Shown in pieces: positions 5,801 through 8,514 of a DNA stretch of 8,514 bases (position 1 is the first letter of the stretch; each line of letters starts with the position of its first letter). A program made the position numbers and the translations under genes. The stretch comes from Treponema sp. (lineage in GTDB: Bacteria; Spirochaetota; Spirochaetia; Treponematales; Breznakiellaceae). The notes below the pieces were generated by a model. That model made no database searches. It saw nothing but the letters and a program-made list of their open reading frames with translations, and had not been told where the DNA came from. The stretch is from assembly GCA_031255815.1 (NCBI GenBank), contig JAIRRU010000259.1, positions 1-8,514 on the forward strand, written 5' to 3'.

Positions 5801-8327
5801 CCTGATGGTCCTGATCGGTAAGAAGCATATTGCGGCTCGCGTCCCCCCTGGGGAGCTTAATGCCCACATAGCGGCTGTAGGGAGAAAAATCCATTGCTAT
5901 CTGTTCCGAAGAAAAAACTCCCGACGGCTCAAAGACCCTGGTAAGAAAACGGGCCTGGAGCTTGCCCGGTACGGCCTGCCCCGGGTTGAGGTTCATGGTA
6001 AAGTCCGCCCTGCCCTCACCGTCAAGATTGCCGGAAAAAATCGTAACCCGCTCCGAACTCACCCTCCGGGAAGGATCGCGGAAACTGTAATCGGAAAAAG
6101 AAGGAAAACTCGTCTCCCGGTCGGCAAAGCTGACCGAAACATCCGATTTAAGGTTCGGGGCAGGAGCGCCGTAAAGCCAGGCGGCGCTTAAAGACACCGC
6201 CGAGGGGGCCGCTTCGAGATAGGCGCCGCTTCCAAAGTTAAGGTCCATTTTAAGCCGGTTTGGCATAACGGTTTCTATCTTTATGCTCTTGGTGAATACA
6301 CTGCCCCCGACCCGCACCCTGGCGGTCCAGTCGCCTGTAGGCGCGTCCTGGGCGGTGGATACGGTAATGGGATAAAAGCCGTCGACCGACGAGGTAAAGG
6401 TTCTCTGCCCGGTGATTCTTCCCCTGGGGTCTTCAAGCTCAAAGGACACCGGATGGTTTTCGGGCAGGGAAGAAACCGGATCGGAAAGGAGGAAGGTAAG
6501 GTATATGGCGTCGCCCGGGCGCCACACTCCCCGCTCGCCGTAGATCAGTCCCTTGACCCCGCTCGAGGGCCTGTCGCCTGATACGTCAAAGTGGCTTACC
6601 GCCAGGGCAAGAGAATCGTTGATTTTAAGATAGGCCCTGCTGCCGCCGCTTTTGGCATGGATAAAGGCGGCCGCGCCGGGATTGGCTATGAGCGCGGTCC
6701 CGTCCCGGCCTGTTTTCGCCGTGCTTAACACACGGCCCTGGTAGTTGATGACTTCGATATCTGCCTGGGCCACGGGCCGCGCGGTTTTAAGATCGCTTGC
6801 GGCGACAAGATAGTTTCCGTCAAGGCCCCGCTTGGCAAGGAGGCCGAGATCCGACACCAGCACATTTCTTCCTGTAGTAATGTCGTGGTCGTAGTACGGT
6901 TCATAATACGCCGGATGACAAGGATCGTTCCGGTAACGGTAGTACTCGTAGTTATTGCGCCTGCTGTTTTCGTAACCGTCCCAGTAGCTCTGTTCGCCGC
7001 TCGCGCTCGAAAAAGCCGGAAAGGTGTCGGGCGGAAAATTAAGGCCGGAAAAGTCGGCGTGGCCGGCCGAACAGACATACTGCACATGGCGGCGGCGGAA
7101 ACTTATCCGTATATGGAACATTCCGTCAGGGTACTTCCGGGCAAGACCGGAAAGATCAAGACCCCGGCGCACCCAGCGGTTCTTGTCGCCTTCATTCCAT
7201 TCAAAATCAAAGGCCTTAACCCAGACAGGCTCTCCCACCCGGTCAAGCTCGCGCTTTCCGTCAAGATTGTTTACCTGGAGAAACTGCACCATGTTGTCGC
7301 CGTAAATCTGAAACGCCTCGACCAAAAGCCCGGAAAGGTTTCTTGTCTCCACGGCCATGGTCGAACCCTGGCTGGAAGGCAGCACGGTTCCGTTCCCCAC
7401 AAAACGCGCCTCAGGAAGCTGCCAGTTTTCCTGCGTCCGGTACTGAACCGCCTGGGCAAGATAGCTCCCCCGCGAGTCCTGGAGGTCCTGAATGGAAAGC
7501 TCGGTTCCGGGGAGTATTTCTCCGCCGCCGAAAATCCGCGCGATATTGCCGTCTATCGAATAACGCAGGGACGAACTCCCCGCGAGGGACACAAAGCCCC
7601 TGAGATCCTGGTCTTTTTTAAGAGGCGAGGAGAACGAAACCTCAAGCACCTCAGGTCCGCTCTGCCTTATATCCAGTACTTCAAAACTCCCCGCCCTGGG
7701 GATTCTAAACGTGGAAAAACCCCTTTCTTTTGAACCGAGGGAACGGCCGTTCCACGAAACCGCCGCTGTGCGCTCGGCGGCAAGCTGCTTCTGGCCGTCA
7801 AAACGAAAGGAGTGGCTGTCCCCTTCGTGGGTCCAGAGGGCCGCTCCCAGTTCGGGGGCCCTGATGACCTTTTCGACGCGGGAGGCAAGCGCCCCCCGTT
7901 CCGCCTTCAAAATACCGGAGATAAACACTTCTCCGTCTTCGTTTATCCGGACCGGATCAAAGCTGACTTCCAAAAGAGGCGGCTGGGTTTCAAAGGTAAA
8001 ACTGAAAGGAGCACCGCGCCTGACTTCCGCCCTGTAGCGGGTATTTGCCCTGAGGGCCCTTCTGGGGCTGAAGACCAGGGTATAGTCGTCCTTCCAGGAA
8101 AGCGTTCCCTCGGCGCGGGGAACAAGACGGAAGGTATTACGGGAAAGCGGCGAGCTGGTATCCTGTTTTTCGGTATAGCGTATTTCTATGGGGCTGTTCC
8201 GCTCTATTCTGCCGCCGGTAAGCGCGGCGACCTCTCTCGGATCGGGCGCTCCTGGTTTGGACGCACAGGAAAGGCATACAAACGCCAGACAAAAAACGGC
8301 AAAGCCGGAAAGAAATTTCGCCTTCAT
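2820..8327 (-). CDS. yfhM: Bacterial alpha-2-macroglobulin, thioester-containing periplasmic lipoprotein
   Basis: This is a giant protease-trapping protein of the bacterial alpha-2-macroglobulin family. In the accepted model a protease cuts the bait region, the shape changes, and the exposed thioester links covalently to the attacker. Residues 1-21 form a lipoprotein signal ending LSC, with Cys21 the likely lipidated residue. Macroglobulin-type beta domains follow from about 40. The MG2-like domain (about 588-690) opens with YGERGVWRPGD at 597-607. WRWWW at 869-873 resembles a motif I recall from homologues. The bait-region domain lies near 955-1100. The A2M domain (about 1158-1245) contains RYFGPYELAAG and PPYVGALRIMVLA. 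The thioester domain (about 1375-1690) carries PHGCVEQ with Cys1394 and Gln1397 forming the thioester, then GGFSYWPG at 1441-1448 and STQETAYAL at 1613-1621. A C-terminal bMG10-like domain (about 1700-1825) ends in DESIRALIPG. At 1835 aa it is longer than the 1653 aa of E. coli YfhM; part of the excess may be a Tyr/Asn-rich segment at 445-482. The ATG start has a good ribosome binding site. Domain boundaries are estimates by eye. Confidence 0.95.
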   Translation of the reverse strand: MKAKFLSGFAVFCLAFVCLSCASKPGAPDPREVAALTGGRIERNSPIEIRYTEKQDTSSPLSRNTFRLVPRAEGTLSWKDDYTLVFSPRRALRANTRYRAEVRRGAPFSFTFETQPPLLEVSFDPVRINEDGEVFISGILKAERGALASRVEKVIRAPELGAALWTHEGDSHSFRFDGQKQLAAERTAAVSWNGRSLGSKERGFSTFRIPRAGSFEVLDIRQSGPEVLEVSFSSPLKKDQDLRGFVSLAGSSSLRYSIDGNIARIFGGGEILPGTELSIQDLQDSRGSYLAQAVQYRTQENWQLPEARFVGNGTVLPSSQGSTMAVETRNLSGLLVEAFQIYGDNMVQFLQVNNLDGKRELDRVGEPVWVKAFDFEWNEGDKNRWVRRGLDLSGLARKYPDGMFHIRISFRRRHVQYVCSAGHADFSGLNFPPDTFPAFSSASGEQSYWDGYENSRRNNYEYYRYRNDPCHPAYYEPYYDHDITTGRNVLVSDLGLLAKRGLDGNYLVAASDLKTARPVAQADIEVINYQGRVLSTAKTGRDGTALIANPGAAAFIHAKSGGSRAYLKINDSLALAVSHFDVSGDRPSSGVKGLIYGERGVWRPGDAIYLTFLLSDPVSSLPENHPVSFELEDPRGRITGQRTFTSSVDGFYPITVSTAQDAPTGDWTARVRVGGSVFTKSIKIETVMPNRLKMDLNFGSGAYLEAAPSAVSLSAAWLYGAPAPNLKSDVSVSFADRETSFPSFSDYSFRDPSRRVSSERVTIFSGNLDGEGRADFTMNLNPGQAVPGKLQARFLTRVFEPSGVFSSEQIAMDFSPYSRYVGIKLPRGDASRNMLLTDQDHQAELVVLDAGGRPLSGVELSCAIYKLSWRWWWEKGGGEEAEFAQALSRTPIARGTALSDSSGRAAWNFQVKYPDWGRYMVIARDARGGHSAAGIVYIDWPGWAGRAQEGGAGAAAMLILTPEKQSYSPGEKISVSFPSNGEASAMVTIEKGGEVLRNEWISCSDTVTRYEFTADPSMAPNVYVHVTLLQQHLQTQNDLPLRLYGVVPVNVDDPSTRLKPLIASASNWEPESKVSFTVSEESGRPMAYTVALVDEGLLGLTRFSLPNPRTGFYAKEASFLKSWDLYSHVMGAYAGRLETLLAIGGGDDIFDDTVKKTDRFAPVVRYFGPYELAAGASKTEEFTLPPYVGALRIMVLAASASGEGASRQARASGGALRRAYGTAEKSVTVSTDLMVFGTVPRTLSPDDETVIPVSVYMYKDGPREVTLSFNVEGGVELAGGQSATRRLSFEQSGELIVPFRVRAAAGSGKAKISVSAASRELKTATHQVEFEIRSTAIPVVKAAMSLIGGGESWTGNFQFPGRPGTNTAVLELSRLPPLNLENRLGFLVSYPHGCVEQTTSAVFPQLYLDKAMKLDEAKTGELRTNIAAGIERLGSFQTVSGGFSYWPGQSESHDWGTNYAGHFLVEAGRAGYAVPQALLDKWADHQRNRAASWSSRNGSARDQAYRLYTLALAGRAELGAMNRLREEPNLENAAAWRLAAAYWYAGQRETARSLVRSLSLAVPKYRELSGSFGSDLRDKAMLLETLTLLGENARGRPLLEEISAALSSDSWLSTQETAYALIAAVPYIVGSAGTDTITVEYGMGSRLTTAEFSAPLSQYQLRIPMGSEAAFQVRNRSNTPVYARIIAQGLPEEGSEPALAQGLSLVAEYYRPDGRPVDPDTLAVGDDMLVRVMVRNQSGRDLSEIALVHPLPASWELVNTRLTEERSQEPLPYKYQDIRDDRVMTYFDLRRGASISVSFQVNRTYDGIYFRPAIHAYAMYDESIRALIPGSRPRR

Positions 8328-8333
8328 GGACAG

Positions 8334-8339
8334 CTCCTT
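8334..8339 (-). promoter_or_regulatory. Ribosome binding site of the macroglobulin gene
   Basis: AAGGAG on the minus strand sits 6 bases before the ATG at 8325-8327. It confirms the start that also gives a proper lipoprotein signal peptide (MKAKFLSGF...). Confidence 0.85.
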
Positions 8340-8369
8340 GCGGACAGTTTTATGGGACTAATCCGGTAA

Positions 8370-8398
8370 AGCATACAAAAAATCGAGCCGTGTAACAA
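8370..8398 (-). promoter_or_regulatory. Probable sigma70-type promoter of the macroglobulin-pbpC operon
   Basis: On the minus strand TTGTTA (8393-8398) and TATGCT (8370-8375) are separated by exactly 17 bases, a canonical -35/-10 layout with imperfect boxes and a T-rich spacer end. It lies about 40 bases before the macroglobulin start and just after the stop of the preceding gene. This suggests that the macroglobulin and pbpC form one transcript starting here. No operator is evident. Confidence 0.55.
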
Positions 8399-8400
8399 CA

Positions 8401-8415
8401 GCCTGCGAGTCAGGC
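8401..8415 (-). terminator. Short hairpin at the end of the upstream gene, possible weak terminator
   Basis: GCCTG-ACTCG-CAGGC on the minus strand forms a five-pair stem with a five-base loop, extendable by one G-U pair. It overlaps the stop codon of the upstream reading frame. The bases after it (TGTTGTTAC) are not a proper U run and merge with the -35 box of the next promoter, so it would be a weak rho-independent terminator at best. Confidence 0.25.
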
Positions 8416-8514
8416 CTCAGAAAATCTGAAGTTAACTCTGCCGTTTGCGCTAAACTCGGCCTGCAAAATCTTTATGTCCCGCGGGGACGGGGCAAAGCCC
8501 GGCAAAAACGCTTG
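8410..8514 (-). CDS. C-terminal end of an unidentified protein (partial)
   Basis: An open frame enters from the right edge and ends at TGA (8410-8412) after 34 codons. Its translation runs from QAFLPGFAPSPRDIKILQAE to ANGRVNFRFSEA. It has an ordinary protein composition with alternating hydrophobic residues near the end, and about 65% of its codons end in G or C. The other two minus-strand frames stop early or look less protein-like. The TGA lies 82 bases before the macroglobulin start, which fits a gene ending just before the next promoter. I do not recognise the family. An open frame this short could arise by chance in GC-rich DNA, so the call rests mainly on spacing and composition. Confidence 0.5.
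   Translation of the reverse strand, partial: QAFLPGFAPSPRDIKILQAEFSANGRVNFRFSEA

Noticed and set aside
663..6840. The word GGCAAGG occurs eleven times on the plus strand by hand count, suggesting an uptake or Chi-like motif
   Set aside because: In the copies checked against the reading frame it is the complement of in-frame CTT GCC, coding Leu-Ala, as in DPLALARSLLAN of PBP1C. Codon preference and a common dipeptide explain it.
6885..7733. A 282-codon plus-strand open frame, the longest opposite the macroglobulin gene
   Set aside because: It lies wholly antisense to a well-supported gene with recognisable domains. Its translation is rich in basic and low-complexity stretches with no known motif, as expected for the shadow of GC-rich coding DNA.
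354..8327. Possible frameshift or truncation in either large gene
   Set aside because: Both frames are continuous, with all expected motifs in order from the N-terminal signal or membrane segment to a family-typical C-terminus.
8468..8503. Adjacent small inverted repeats (GTCCCGCGGGGAC and GGGCAAAGCCC) near the right edge
   Set aside because: They fall within the partial upstream reading frame, are short and GC-rich, and are not followed by a T run on either strand that would make a terminator.

Overview
The window reads entirely on the minus strand and holds two complete genes and two partial ones. Reading in the direction of transcription (high to low coordinates), these are: the last 34 codons of an unidentified gene (8410-8514), a very large alpha-2-macroglobulin lipoprotein gene (2820-8327, 1835 aa), the penicillin-binding protein 1C gene pbpC (354-2810, 818 aa), a 121-base AT-rich gap, and the first 77 codons of a RidA-family imine/enamine deaminase (1-232). 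I see no tRNA, rRNA, CRISPR array, insertion sequence or phage gene. The longer plus-strand open frames lie antisense to the two large genes and look like products of GC-rich coding sequence.

The core of the window is the alpha-2-macroglobulin/PBP1C pair, a known bacterial gene partnership (E. coli yfhM and pbpC are its reference members). The macroglobulin is a predicted lipoprotein with an intact CVEQ thioester in its thioester domain. In the accepted model it traps incoming proteases in the periplasm. PBP1C is a bifunctional glycosyltransferase/transpeptidase thought to repair the peptidoglycan. The two genes are separated by 9 bases. The macroglobulin TGA lies in the same reading frame as the pbpC GTG start, and I see no Shine-Dalgarno in front of that GTG, so translational coupling is likely. 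A fair promoter and a good ribosome binding site precede the macroglobulin gene, which therefore probably heads the transcript.

The organism is a diderm bacterium: it has a lipoprotein macroglobulin and a periplasmic PBP1C. The relaxed lipobox, with Cys at -3 of the probable lipidation site, would suit a spirochaete such as a Treponema relative. A Bacteroidetes-like lineage is also possible from the macroglobulin sequence style. This placement is a guess. The two large genes are GC-rich (roughly 53-70% in lines I counted by hand), while the ridA fragment is about 45% GC and the gap before it about 31%. That may mark a boundary between blocks of different history.

I found no convincing undescribed system. 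The points most worth checking are the in-frame a2m/pbpC junction, a Tyr/Asn-rich Cys-bracketed segment in the macroglobulin, and a four-cysteine cluster in PBP1C.
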